Source: Panulirus ornatus (lineage: Eukaryota > Arthropoda > Malacostraca > Decapoda > Palinuridae). Taken from it: a stretch of 64,000 bases of DNA. Within the stretch, counting starts at the first letter, position 1. Every line of letters begins with the position of its first letter. The notes under the pieces are model-generated. The model saw only the letters and a program-made list of their open reading frames with translations. It made no database searches and was not told the origin of the DNA. A program made the translations under genes and the position numbers. Shown here piece after piece: positions 22,726 to 34,906 of the stretch. The stretch spans positions 17,402,146-17,466,145 of the forward strand of contig NC_092261.1 of NCBI RefSeq assembly GCF_036320965.1, in the 5' to 3' direction.

Positions 22726-24168
22726 GAAGATTCAGACAGATATTCAGATTTTGAGAACTGATAGTGTTTCACTGATGTAGAGAAACTCATGTTATCATCG
22801 GAGTGAAAAGACGACAGCGTTGGCTTCGACATCTAATTGGCGTGATGCGGGTGACGTGAGCTACTTACGTGTTATAACGAAGGAGTTCATTTGTCCCCGT
22901 AAGCGGTAAGCGCCACGCGCGCTTTCCCCGCCTCATGGCAAGATTTCTTCGTAGGGAAGAGGGAAGGCAGCTTGTAGGTAGAGAGCTATCCTTTGCACAT
23001 TATGAACTCGCGGTTGGAAAAGGTATCGTATCAAAGCTCCAAGACGAATGACACTCCACTCCTCCAGTCAGCTGAGTAATTCAACCAATAATCAGTCTTT
23101 CATTACAACACCGAGTAGTTATGATCAGCGTGTCGCCTATCATCCATCACTCTCATTATTAATTCGCCCAGCTCATTAGCCCTGGAGGAGTACCTAGTAC
23201 TTATTGTAGTGTCCTTTGTGATGCAGGATTTGATGACTATAATTATACATTTCTATTCAAGTTTCGTGTCTTCCAATGCTGGGGCATCACAAGACTTTTC
23301 ACCTCGTGCATCAAGAGGTCCTCTCGGCTTCTAATTTTCTTACACAAGCCCTCATATTAACCTATCGCTCTCATGAGCCAACGTATCACTGACGCATTCA
23401 AGAAAATAAAAACGCTGAGACAAGTACCTGAGTTTTTCTCGTGGAAAAGAGTGAAAATAAAGCTTCTCTTTAACCCGTCACACACCAAGTCTGAGGCCTG
23501 CCATCAATCCGTCTGTTCCTGGAAGTCTGGATGTTGGGTTTACCACTAGAGTCTTGGATATGCTGCCTCTCTCTAAGGCCTTCAGGCCACATGTTGTATT
23601 GATCATCTGCGTCGAACGGAGTCAATACACTCGGGTTAAACATTACGCAACACGACTTGATTAAGAACGACGTGCAAAGATCACTTGGACAACATCATGT
23701 TGGTAACATTTTGACGAAATATTCACCTTCTCTTCTACTTCTGTTTACTCCCTCTTTTCTTTTCCCTCCTGTTTCGTCATCTTATCTTCCCTCTTTCGAT
23801 TCATCCCTCGTTATCTTGTTCATCCTCTCGAATTTTTCCGTCTCCCCGTTTCGTTCTCTATCATTTCTTCCTCTTCCTCCTCCTTTACGTAGCTCCAGCA
23901 TAGCTCCAGAGCGCTCTTTTCCTTCCATTCCTTTCCCCGCTTTTCTTTCGTCTCCTTTCTTCTCTTCCATCTTCCTCCACTCTTTCCTCTGGCATTTTAG
24001 GGTGTGTCTGGCGTTCACTCCGAAAATCTCCCATTCTTTATTACTTATGTTTTCCTTCTCTTCTTTCTATTGCAAATTATATTTCTCTTCCCATTTTCTA
24101 ATGGTCTTTGTTTCCTTACCTTTTTCACTATCCCGTCATTCTTCATCTTTCCTCAGTTCCTTTGACTG

Positions 24169-24171
<3 letters not shown>
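22726..24171. other. No recognisable gene
   Basis: The 170-codon plus frame (23657-24169) lies in a long pyrimidine-rich stretch (23700-24170). Its serine/phenylalanine/leucine composition follows from that bias. Confidence 0.6.
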
Positions 24172-24200
<29 letters not shown>

Positions 24201-24202
24201 TT

Positions 24203-24265
<63 letters not shown>
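24172..24265. repeat. (CA)n-(CT)n compound microsatellite
   Basis: Fourteen CA units, a TTTG spacer, then about 31 CT units. Confidence 0.97.
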
Positions 24266-24267
<2 letters not shown>

Positions 24268-24714
24268 ACTGGCTCGTCACGGAATCCAAGGGGTGGAGCT
24301 GAAGGTCGAGGCAGACGTTGCTTTGCTGGATCCAAGAGCTGATGTCGCACTCGTCTTCAAGACTCACTCTCATCATAGATGCGTGCTCCTAGTGTGTTCT
24401 CAAGGGTTCACACTCCTCCAATATCATCATGTCTCTTTAAAAGTCTCATTCTGTCTGTATTCTAAAAACATTCGGGTGCACAGTTTATTTGTTGTGCGAT
24501 TCCTCTGCAGCAAAAATAAGCGTTAACGACATGCCTTAACCCAAACCAGCTGAGACTGAGTTGACTTGTTCAAAAACAGACATCATCTGTTCAAAGAACC
24601 TGTCTTCCGACTAGGTGAGTGCTACTTATGCCATCTGTGTAAGAAACTTGACTTCCAGCCACCTGAGTACTAGTGACTTCATCAGCTCGAGACTTCGTCT
24701 GTACAAAGGGCTAT
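24266..24714. other. No recognisable gene
   Basis: No domain or repeat identified apart from two weakly similar phrases (CTGAG-WACT...GACTTC) at 24630-24690. Confidence 0.5.
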
Positions 24715-24773
24715 TCTTTCGTCTGTTTCCTTGCGCTATCTCGCTGACGCGGGAGACAGCGACAAAGCAAAAC

Positions 24774-24814
<41 letters not shown>

Positions 24815-24834
24815 TAATAATAATAATAATAATG

Positions 24835-24836
<2 letters not shown>
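24715..24836 (+). mobile_element. LINE-A 3' tail fragment with (AAT)n
   Basis: Only the last ~60 bp of the family remains (TTCGTCTGTTTCCTTGCGCT, then ATCTCGCTGACGCGGGAGACAGCGA). It is followed by about 20 AAT units, probably an expanded form of the AATAATAAATA end seen in copy 1. Severe 5' truncation is typical of LINE insertion. Confidence 0.85.

Positions 24837-24838
<2 letters not shown>

Positions 24839-24912
<74 letters not shown>
24839..24912. repeat. (AT)n microsatellite
   Basis: About 37 units between the LINE-A tail and the left PLE end. Confidence 0.97.
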
Positions 24913-24914
<2 letters not shown>

Positions 24915-24948
24915 CTATGAGTCCACGGGAAAGATGAAACACGATAAG

Positions 24949-24992
24949 TTCACAAGCGCACTTTCGTGTAATAATCACATCATCATGGGAGT
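24949..24992 (-). ncRNA. Hammerhead ribozyme relic, box I mutated
   Basis: In minus orientation box I reads ATGATGA in place of CTGATGA, and the stem III palindrome is changed (GTGCGC) with further changes in stem I. GAAA and stem II persist. Probably inactive. Confidence 0.7.
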
Positions 24993-25011
24993 TACATGAA
25001 AGAAATATAAG

Positions 25012-25785
25012 TCAAGTGATACACAACGAAGAGACGTAGCTAAGACGCCATTTGGTAAACAAGCGATTGTCCAAGACTGACAACGAGCGTATCATAAACT
25101 TATTATGTGGACAAGAAGGGTAATTGTTTACAAATTTTATCAACAATAAAGCTGTCCAATTTGTATAGACCTTCACTAATATCAAGGTTATATAATACTT
25201 TGTGCATCTCATAACAGAAGATTCAGTGATATTTCTCGTGGTACTGGAGTTAAGAGTTAATAACTGAGATAGCATTACTCCAGCCAATACAATGATCGTT
25301 GTTTTTGACGTAATTAAACACGACATTTGATTTTTGTTCTGTTCTTATACTATACTTATGTTCCTTAAGTCTAAGAGAAAGATCCTTACCAGTCTGCCCA
25401 ATATGAAACTTACCACAATTTCTGCATGGCACTTTATAGGTGAATCCAGAACTTTCTGATGGGTTCCTGATTACGATATTCTTTATAGTATTATTGTTAC
25501 TGAAGGCAACATTTACATTAAAGGATTTAAGCAACATGAGAAGTAAAGTAAAATTATCATTAAAACTAACGGAGAACTAAGATTCTTGGTGTCAATGGGA
25601 GGTTTGGGCTCAACTCTATAAAATGATTTCTTTGCTAACTTAAGGGATTTATAAATGAAAGATATAGAGCACTTTGACTTAGGTCCTATAGAATATATCT
25701 TCTCAAACTCATCATCAATAAACTCTGGACGTAATGTCAAAATAGTTAGTTTCTTTATTAAGCCCTTTTGTGGGTGAGATATCAA
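25012..25785 (-). pseudogene. PLE relic: RT C-terminus and GIY-YIG endonuclease
   Basis: Read from 25785 downward: the RT thumb/linker segment LRPEFIDDEFEKIYSIGPK, a frame change near 25530, then the endonuclease. The endonuclease has TYKVPCRNCGKFHIGQTGKD and RLKEHK, that is, the GIY-YIG core preceded by the CxxC finger typical of PLEs. The tyrosine of the YIG triplet is histidine here. The sequence then degenerates to about 25012. A PLE protein would place a full RT before this part; it is absent, so the copy is 5'-truncated and not functional. Confidence 0.88.
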
Positions 25786-26963
25786 ATTCTAGTATCATGA
25801 ACAATGTAGATTTAATTAACAAGCTTAACAATATCAATGATAATTTTGATTTCAAACTTGTTAGCTTTGATGTTTCCTCACTGTTCACAAAAGTTCCAGT
25901 TGACCTTTTAGAACATCTATTTGATGTTTTGGATGAAATTCATTTACCTGTTTCAAAGTCTGTTTTCATTGAACTGATAAAATTGTGTATAAAAGACTCT
26001 ATTTCAATTCAATGGAGAATATTATGCTTAAAAATTTGGTATGGCAAAGGGTAACCCTCTTTCACCTGTAATAAGTAATCTTTATATGGAATTCTTTGAA
26101 ACAAAATTGCTAAAGGATATCTTACCTTTCTAATGCAATTAGGTTTAAGGATGTATATGATGTTTTTTGTGTTTGGCCAACAAATTAATATTCACAAACA
26201 TTTCTCCCGTTACTTAATAATTCAGTAGCTTCCATCAAATCTACAGTAGAAAATGAAAATAATGGTATGTTTCCATTTTTATATTGCATGATCCATAGGC
26301 AAGGAAACAAGTTTAAGTTTAGCATATACAGAAAGCCTACCAATGTATACTCATATATCCATTACTACTATCTCAACATGACAGAGTAAAATTATCATTT
26401 CAATCTATGTTCCTTAGGGCATTACGTATTTGCAGTCCAGATTTTATTGAAGATGAGTTTGAGAACATGTATTCTATTGGATCTAAGTTAAAGTACCCTA
26501 GATCTTTCACTGATAAATCCCTTAAGTTGACAACAAGAATCTTTTAGTTATCCCTTTTAATAATTCTACTTTACTTCCCATGTTGCTTAAGTCCTTTAAT
26601 GTAAAAGTTGCCTTCAGCAACAATGATATTATAAAAAATATCTTGATCAGGAACTTACCAGAAAATTCTCCTGGATGCATCTATAAAGTGCCATGTAGAA
26701 ACTGTGATAAGTTTTATGTTGGGCAGACTGGTAAGGATCTTTCTGTTAGACTTAAGCAACATCAATATTGTATAAGAACAGGACAAGAATCAAATGCCTT
26801 GATTAATCATGTTAAAAACTATGATAATTGTATTGACTGGAGTAATGCAATCTCAGCTATTAACTCTAACTCCAATACCATGAGAAATATTATTGAATCT
26901 TCCAGTATTAAATACACAAAGAATTATATCCTTAATATCAGAGGGTCTATAGAAACTGGATAA
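25786..26963 (+). pseudogene. PLE relic: RT core, linker and GIY-YIG endonuclease
   Basis: The segments follow PLE order. RT motif with VSFDVSSLFTKVPVD is at about 25861-25905. After a frameshift comes GNPLSPVISNLYMEFFE (about 26050-26100). The catalytic region reads KDVYDVFCVWP where PLEs have YVDDVFCVWP, so the first aspartate is lost. RKPTNVYSYIH is at about 26330-26365 and the linker LRICSPDFIEDEFENMYSIG at about 26425-26480. The endonuclease (26580-26963) has IYKVPCRNCDKFYVGQTGKD and RLKQHQ. The endonuclease frame is open for 127 codons, while the RT is broken by several stops and frameshifts. Confidence 0.92.
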
Positions 26964-27126
26964 CTTTATTGTTGATAAAATTTGTAAACAATTCACGTTC
27001 TCGTCCACATAATAGATTTATGATACGCTCGTCGTCTGTCTTGGACAAATCACTTGTATACCAAATGGCGTCCTAGCTACGTCTCTTCGTTATATATCAA
27101 TTGATCGTAATATTTCTTTCTCTTAT

Positions 27127-27170
27127 CTCACCTGATGATGTGATTATTACACGAAAGTGCACAGGGGAAC
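27127..27170 (+). ncRNA. Hammerhead ribozyme relic, cleavage site mutated
   Basis: CTGATGA (27132-27138), stem II and GAAA are intact. The sequence after the stem III palindrome is AG where active copies have UU, so the required U16.1 and the NUH triplet are lost. Expected to be inactive. Confidence 0.75.
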
Positions 27171-27203
27171 TTATCGTGTTTCATTTTCCCCGTTGACTCA
27201 TAG

Positions 27204-27205
<2 letters not shown>

Positions 27206-27278
<73 letters not shown>
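27206..27278. repeat. (AT)n microsatellite
   Basis: About 36 units directly after the right PLE end. Confidence 0.97.
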
Positions 27279-27279
<1 letters not shown>

Positions 27280-27289
27280 TTTTTTTTTT

Positions 27290-27380
27290 TCTTCTTTCTT
27301 TTTTTATTTATTATGCTTAATCGCTGTTTCCCACGTGAGCGAGGTAGCGCCAAGAAACACATGAACAATGGTCCATCCAT

Positions 27381-27385
<5 letters not shown>
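27290..27385 (-). mobile_element. LINE-A 3' tail fragment
   Basis: Minus-strand tail motif (complement of TCGCTGTTTCCCACGTGAGC followed by GAGGTAGCGCCA). Its outer end is a T-rich run and short CA and AT tracts follow at 27382-27414. Confidence 0.8.
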
Positions 27386-28995
<1,610 letters not shown>

Positions 28996-29035
28996 CTCCC
29001 TATGTCTAGATAGATAGATAGATAGATAGATGCAT
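28996..29035. repeat. (GATA)n short tandem repeat
   Basis: Five to six TAGA tetramers followed by degenerate ones, exactly at the truncated end of LINE-A copy 3. Confidence 0.9.
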
Positions 29036-29197
29036 AGATAAATAGATATTAGACTAAAGGACATGAAAGCTGTGCCAAACTGCACCTTCGAAAAGGCTGT
29101 ACACCAATGTTTATCTTGCTACTAATTGTGGCGCAGCCTCAAGGCGGCAGGAGTCACAGGGAACTACACAGTAACAACATAGGCATGGAGGATAGTT

Positions 29198-29203
<6 letters not shown>

Positions 29204-29275
<72 letters not shown>
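29204..29275. repeat. (CT)n microsatellite
   Basis: About 36 pure CT units. Confidence 0.97.
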
Positions 29276-29278
<3 letters not shown>

Positions 29279-29389
29279 TCAATTTCCTCTAAGTAATGTT
29301 AAGGCCAGACTACCTTGTTTGGACCTTGGGCCTGTGTGGTCTTCGTATCTATGTAACTCTCTCTGTGATAACCTAACCTCAAAAGTTTT

Positions 29390-30930
29390 GAAGGAGGTCA
29401 GACGGTAATTGACATTACCCATAACCAAACTTAATCAAGTACTGAGGAAAGGCAAGGTACCATAAAGACTGGAAATTAAATGTCGCTCCTACATATAAGA
29501 AAGAAAATAAGAAATGTGCCTGAAATTACCGCCCAATTAGCCTCACGTCATTTCTAGGTAAACCAAAGGAAGAAAAAATAACGCAAAAATTGTGACATTT
29601 CTGCGTCACGAAATGATATCGAACTACCAGAATCTTACAAAGATCTTGTCTAACAAGTTCACGAGAAGTTCTTAAACCATAGTGATATTGTGGTACCCTC
29701 TGTTGTATTATACATATCTTTTCAAAACGCATTCGGTAAAGGACCAGACAAAGAGACTGCTATGGAAATCAAAGTCACTGGCAATGAACTATGTGCATGG
29801 GTCAGTGACTGGATTTCCGACGGAAAGCAACATTTTAAATGGGTAAAGCCTTTGACTGGCGGAACGTGACAAGTGGTGTGCCACAGGGGTCGGTTCTTGG
29901 TCCCATTAATTTCACAATATACATTAATGATCTGGCCTGGTTTATCACCTAATATCTCCAAATATGCTAATGATACAAACTAAAAGAAAAAGCTGAAAAT
30001 GGGCAAAGTTGTGCAATCATACAAAGAAGAATCAGCAGAATGGTCAGAAAAAAAGGCAGATGCAAATTTGATGTAAAGTTGTGCACTTTGGAGATGTAAA
30101 TACGATTCTCAAATATTCAGAAATTCTGTAAATAAGTCAAATCAAGAGAACGATCTTAGATGTGTTACTTGTGACAATCTGAAGTATGTTAAACAGTCTC
30201 TAAGAGCAAGAAAGATAAGGAAACCTAGGACTAAGTTTCGTAGCTAGGAACATCACCTACTGAACATCGGAAAAACAAATCTGACCCTTTATCTAACGCA
30301 CTAGTAAGACGACACCTTGAATGATGCATTCCAGCTCTGGTTACCATACGATGATAAAAAAGATGAGGAAAAATCAGAACAAGAACAAAGAGGGACGGCA
30401 AAACTCATTCCAGTTCTAAGAAATCTGACGTACGAAGAGGTAGCTATCCGATCTGTTTTCTCTTTAAAGACGTTGTCTTTGCGATGATCTAATACGAGTT
30501 TTCAAAACTTTATATAAGGAATACAATTCAAATCACGGTCTTTAAAAGAAAAATAAAGCCAATTGAAATAAAACTTAAAACTATGAGATTTCAATGACAT
30601 GAGAAAAAACTTACCTAAAGAGATGCGTTGAACACTTGAATCAGCTACCGTCATTCAATGATTATAAATTCCTTTATAAACCGGTTAGACAAATCTTTCA
30701 TTAGTTCAAGTATGTACTGAATAGACACAAGTGAAAATTATATATATATACATTAATTCTCATTCCATATCCAAGGATTATACTGTAGTGAGCAGAGGGT
30801 GGGAGATTACAGCAAGATTGTATAGCAGGATTCTCGCCTTAGGTCTATCTTCTTGAATTCCATGCAGGCTTACTTAAATACATAGTATTTCTTGATTTCA
30901 TTTTTTCCCTGCCACCTGTTGTTACCGAAG
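29390..30930 (+). mobile_element. LINE-C non-LTR retrotransposon, copy 2
   Basis: Readable RT segments in order: VAPTYKKENKK and NYRPISLTSF (about 29484-29560), SDWISDGKQHF (about 29803-29835), [14 protein letters not shown] (motif B, about 29871-29912) and TIYINDLAW (29913-29939). The FADD region reads KYANDT (about 29957-29975). The C-terminal segment AKLIPVLRNLTYEE follows at about 30399-30440. The 3' untranslated region matches copy 1 at 5770-5900. Numerous stops and frameshifts; motif C is degenerate. Confidence 0.85.
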
Positions 30931-30964
30931 AGAGCCCTCTACGTTTTATCTTTACCTCATCCCA

Positions 30965-30967
<3 letters not shown>

Positions 30968-31003
<36 letters not shown>

Positions 31004-31024
31004 TATCTATCTATCTATTTCTCT
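30968..31024. repeat. (CT)n with CTAT units
   Basis: Sixteen CT units, then three to four CTAT tetramers. Confidence 0.93.
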
Positions 31025-31299
31025 CTCCATGCGGTGAGCACTCCGCACTAGCCCCCATTCGCGGTAGTATCTCATGGCACCGCACTCCTCGGTATCCTCA
31101 TTCCCTGTAATCGTCTCCACACGCAACTTATCCCAGCACCGCCTTCGCAATAATATTCCTATCACCTCACACTCTCTCTCTCTCCCTACCAACACCTTAC
31201 CCATTCCATTTACCTCCCTCTTCCCTCGCTTTCCTTTCTTTCCATTCCCCTACCAGTCCTCCCCCTGGCGGCTGTGGGACGCACGGTAGAAAATAAACA

Positions 31300-31480
31300 A
31301 GGAGGCAAGTATGCTCTGCCGTGTCGGGGCTCGGACGCAGGGCGTAAAATATAACCGGGGCGGCTATATATCCTAGACCCGGGTATACGCAGACGACAAG
31401 GGCCCGGCATTTAGTCGGGCAGTTTACGGTCCGTGTTGAACACCAAGTGACGATTGGCTGACGGTCTCGATGGATTTACC
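31300..31480 (+). promoter_or_regulatory. Candidate Pol II core promoter in CpG-rich sequence
   Basis: Locally GC- and CpG-rich sequence unlike its neighbours contains TAAAATATAACC (31345-31356) and CTATATATCC (31364-31373). The arthropod initiator-like TTTAGTCGG is at 31410-31418. The TATA-to-initiator distance (about 45 bp) is longer than the usual ~30 bp, and no clear coding exon follows within 1 kb. Speculative. Confidence 0.2.
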
Positions 31481-31559
31481 GTTGAATTATTCCTGTTTAA
31501 GTTATTTCTGTATGCAGTGGCTTCGGCTGTGAGAGGAGGTTGCGGGGTTCCTGCTAGAG

Positions 31560-32220
31560 ATGAGGAACTTGGGCTGGGATCAGGTTTGGGTGGCCTGGGG
31601 GCTTTGATTGAGTGATTGTGTTGGTGCGGAGGACGGGAGGAGTCCGTCTGTGTTTGTGCCGGGGCGAGAGGGAGAAAAAGGGAGAGTTGAAATTAGTTTG
31701 TGGTGGGTGGTGGGAAAGGAGTGGCTATTGTGTTTCTGTTGGGGATCAAGGGAAGGAGAGGCTCGTGCGGGTTTGTGCTGGAGTACAAGGAAGGGGAGAG
31801 AGAGAGAAAAAAAAGTCTCTCGCTTGTAATGGGGTAAGGTGGGATAGAAGATAGTTTTGTGTGTGTTTGTGTCCGGCATTGAAGGAAACAAATTAAAGTG
31901 TGTGTTTGTGTTAAGGTGGCTGGAAAGAGTGAAAAGTGTGTTCGCTTTGAGAAGGAAAAAAGCAAATACCTCTGTTTGAACTGGACTAATTCCGTGGTTG
32001 TGCTGGAGTGGGAGGAAGGATTGGTTATTGTGTGTGTTTCTGCCAGAAAGGAAAAGAGAAACATTAAAGTGAGTGTAAACGATTTAAACTTTCATAGTCT
32101 TTTTCACCTTCCTTCCACATGTATCAGTGAGACTTGGGTCAGTGTGTGTGTGCTTCCGCTGCATCACACAGCATCAGCATCAGTGGTGTAACTACTGATC
32201 GCTTCGTGTCTAGTTAAGCA
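31560..32220. repeat. Degenerate G-rich repeat tract
   Basis: Recurring phrases such as TGTGTTTGTGCYGG, GGAAGGAGRGG and GGYTATTGTGTKTTTCTG at intervals of about 60-80 bp. The overlapping frames (31608-31854) are products of this composition. Possibly a transcribed leader downstream of the TATA-like box, but I see no splice or coding evidence. Confidence 0.45.
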
Positions 32221-32577
32221 GTCTGAGGGAATTCCTTATGGTCCTGGCTTGAGCAGTGTGTGTGTGTGTGTCGAGGGACATTGTGGAAAGGTGCTGCTGT
32301 GGATAGCTTGTCCGTGAGGGGTGATCCTGTGTGCTCCCCTGTCTGTTTCAACGAGCATCACAGCCAAGACGGAAACTGCATAAGGTCTGAGGATCAATGT
32401 TTGTACGTCACTAAGTTGGCTTCTTGTGGGTGAAGGCGCGACTGTCTAGTTTCATGTCAGGGTAAAGGTGGCCACTGAGTTTAAACCTATTTTAGTTGTA
32501 TCTATGATTACCCCAGGACCAATTTCTATGATAGAATCCCGGTGTTACCCAGGATCACTTTCTAAAGGCTCCTGCAG

Positions 32578-32720
32578 TCCAAGGATACGCTACTTCTAGT
32601 AGCACGGAAATGCAGCCTCCTTTGGAGTTGAGAATTTCTCTGACGAGAGGCTGTGATCTACGTGATACAATGATGCCTTACCACTCTTGCAGGCGGAGCA
32701 CGGTAACACCAGTGAGTTTT
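32578..32720 (+). repeat. Dispersed repeat F, copy 1
   Basis: Matches 35170-35335 in the phrases CGCTACTTCTAGNAGCANGGAA, CCTCCTTTGGAGT, CTCTGACNAGA and GTGATACA, ending CTCTTGCAGGCGG in both. Same order, indels between. Confidence 0.75.
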
Positions 32721-32750
32721 TACGTGTACGTATTTATCTACTGAGTAACC

Positions 32751-32752
<2 letters not shown>

Positions 32753-32798
<46 letters not shown>
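32753..32798. repeat. (GT)n microsatellite
   Basis: About 23 GT units. Confidence 0.97.
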
Positions 32799-32799
<1 letters not shown>

Positions 32800-33413
32800 T
32801 AATCGTAATCATTTGTTTGTGTGTGGACTCCTGAAGTCTAAATCTATCTATAGGTCTATCAGAGCTTATATAAGTGTATGTCTACCTCTTTTTTGTGATA
32901 GTGAGGCCGCCTTTGTGCCGATATTACTTGTGTTCCTCAGACGCGAGTGTGTGGGCGTGCGTGCTTCTCCGGGGCGCGTTTACATGAAAATATATCTACT
33001 CAATGCTTAAATAAACTACGCACCAAATATCTACATTGGGTACACTAAACTCTCTTATAAACCGAGCCCCAGACAAATCGGCAATAATCTGAATGAGGAA
33101 TAAAGTCAACTAAAGGATGATCATTTCCCGTGTATAATGGATCTCATACATTCCATTAGACCCCATAAACAGACCAGAAATGAAGGTTATGACCTTTATT
33201 TTTTTCTCGTGTCTGTCAGCTATCTACACCAACAATCCGAACCACCACCTTGCAGTTGTTGACACCTCTAATTAGAACCCAGAAACAAGCTCAATTGCAG
33301 CTTAAGTAATCATTAAGTTTCACCGTCAGTCTCGTATGTCTTGCGCCGGCGCTGGGTACGGAGAGGGAGCAAAACCTCTGATAGAGAAATTAAATTTTCG
33401 AAGTTGAAAGTAA
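32799..33413. other. No recognisable gene
   Basis: AT-rich unique-looking sequence without domains. Confidence 0.5.
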
Positions 33414-33530
33414 GGCTCCAGTGACGTCACCATCTCGGCTCCAGTGACGTCACCATCTTGGCTCCAGTGACGTCACCATCTTGGCTCTAGTGAGGTCACC
33501 ATCTCGGCCCCAGTGACGTCACCGTCACCT
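33414..33530. promoter_or_regulatory. Five-unit 23-bp array of CRE-like TGACGTCA sites
   Basis: Unit GGCTCCAGTGACGTCACCAT followed by CTY. Four of five copies keep the perfect palindrome TGACGTCA, the consensus for CREB/ATF bZIP factors. The fourth reads TGAGGTCA. Flanks such as CATCTCGG/CATCTTGG vary more than the palindrome. Regulatory function is inference, since a young tandem repeat would also look conserved. Confidence 0.4.
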
Positions 33531-33599
33531 CAAACACACTAGTCTTCTTGATCGTCTCTCCGTTCCTTCTCTCCTTCTGTCTTCCCTCATTCTCTCTCT

Positions 33600-33955
33600 T
33601 TCAGGTAGTATAGGTGGTAGGAGCCACTGACCAGGTGGTATATATTACCGGTGCTACCCACTTGGGTATAGGGGGAGGTTTAGTGACGGCTGTGTAGCGA
33701 AGACAACACTGCAGTGGCTGTCAAGATTCACTCCTTTGGTTCTAGGTTGCTGTCTATTTCTTTCTGAGTCACCCATACGTGGGCGTTCAGATCACAAACA
33801 TACATCTCCTCATCTTACACAGAAGACTTGACAGCATGGAACTCACACGACTCAATCTTCGTAACTCCAGATTTACATGTGGTGATCGCTACGCGCTCGA
33901 CCCGCCTTTTAGAAAAATCTTGTTGCAATCTCGTACTCTTTCTCTCTCTTTCAAA
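33600..33955 (+). repeat. Dispersed repeat E, copy 1
   Basis: Homologous to 55503-55790 over about 280 bp. Shared phrases in order are TCTCTNTCAGGT, GGTATAT-ACC-GTG, TACCCACYTGGGTA, GGTTTAGTGACGGCTG, CATACGTGGGC, AACTCACACGACTC and TACGCG, then CCGCCTTT. In both copies it follows a CT-rich tract ending in CAGGT. No coding frame is shared. Confidence 0.8.
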
Positions 33956-34261
33956 AGCTGAAATAACTGCAACTACTGAGCCAAGAAAGAATAAGATAAA
34001 GATTTATGACAGACTACGCATGGCAACAAATTGGAAATATACAGGAAAAATATATTAAACCCGGAATCCTCTCAGCGAGCTAGATACAGAGTTATTAAAT
34101 CTTCAACAATGTCGTGGAACGTACCGAAAAGATATTAGACAAAAATACATGACAGCTCAATCGAGGAGTTAAAGCGACTGTAAATATACTACCAAGAGTA
34201 ATCAGAAACATGCATGGAGCAACTGCAGAAACATTTAAAAGAATATTTGAAATGTGGTCAA

Positions 34262-34565
34262 AATCATTCCCAGATGAACCAAGAGTAGGTGAATAAGGCA
34301 GGTAGGCAGTCCAGATGAAGCAGGAGTAGGTGAGTAATGCAGTTGGGCAGCCCAGATGAACCAAGAGTAGGTGAGTAACGCAGGAGGGCAGCCCAGATGA
34401 ACCAAAAGTAGGTGAGTAACGCAGGTGGGCAGCCCAGATGAACCAAGAGTAGGTGAGTAACGCAGGAGGGCAGCCCAGATGAACCAAGAGTAGGTGAGTA
34501 ATGCTAGTGGGCAGCCCAGATGAACCAAGAGTTGGTGAGTAACGCATATGGGCAGCCCAGATGAA
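34262..34565. repeat. 41-bp minisatellite
   Basis: Seven to eight units of CCAGATGAACCAAGAGTAGG plus TGAGTAACGCAGGNGGGCAGC, 41 bp apart (for example 34394, 34435, 34476). Very low divergence in the middle units. Minus-strand frames (34095-34547) are array products. Confidence 0.95.
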
Positions 34566-34649
34566 CGGTCTTACTCGTCAAGCAAGACGTGTGGGGAGCA
34601 CTTTTGCCAGCGCTCCCGTCACGGCAAAATCTTCTCGTCGGTCATCGTA

Positions 34650-34671
34650 GATAGGTAGGTAGGTAGGTAGA
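34650..34671. repeat. (TAGG)n short tandem repeat
   Basis: Five TAGG units. Not the arthropod telomere repeat TTAGG. Confidence 0.9.
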
Positions 34672-34846
34672 GACTCTCTCCCTTAGGCCACCATCTCCGT
34701 CACCCTCCGCACTTTCTCCTTTTTACTGCAGTTAATGAGATCTATCTGTCTTCCGCTTCCTTACCTCTACAGGGCCCTACCACGGGGACCAATGTCAGTA
34801 AACTGGCAATAAGAGGTCTCTCTCGATAGGAAGACTGAAGACTCCT

Positions 34847-34849
<3 letters not shown>

Positions 34850-34903
<54 letters not shown>
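34850..34903. repeat. (GA)n microsatellite
   Basis: About 26 GA units. Confidence 0.97.

Positions 34904-34906
<3 letters not shown>

Larger units (their letters stand above)
24913..27205. mobile_element. Inverted pair of Penelope-like elements
   Basis: Two PLE copies lie back to back. A minus-strand copy runs from about 25785 to 24913 and is 5'-truncated. A plus-strand copy runs from about 25786 to 27205 and is longer but also lacks the RT N-terminus. The outer ends are inverted copies of each other: TCCTATGAGTCCACGGG at the left and its complement at 27190-27205, each with a hammerhead just inside. Both sides end in AT tracts. This is the only coding-bearing member of the foldback series, and it ties the short palindromes to PLEs. 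Confidence 0.9.

Noticed and set aside
23657..24169. 170-codon frame with hydrophobic, serine-rich product (possible membrane protein)
   Set aside because: It lies in a long pyrimidine-rich tract; the Phe/Ser/Leu/Pro content follows from C/T bias and no domain or start context supports it.
34650..34671. Telomere-like repeat
   Set aside because: The unit is TAGG, not the arthropod telomere TTAGG, and only five units are present.
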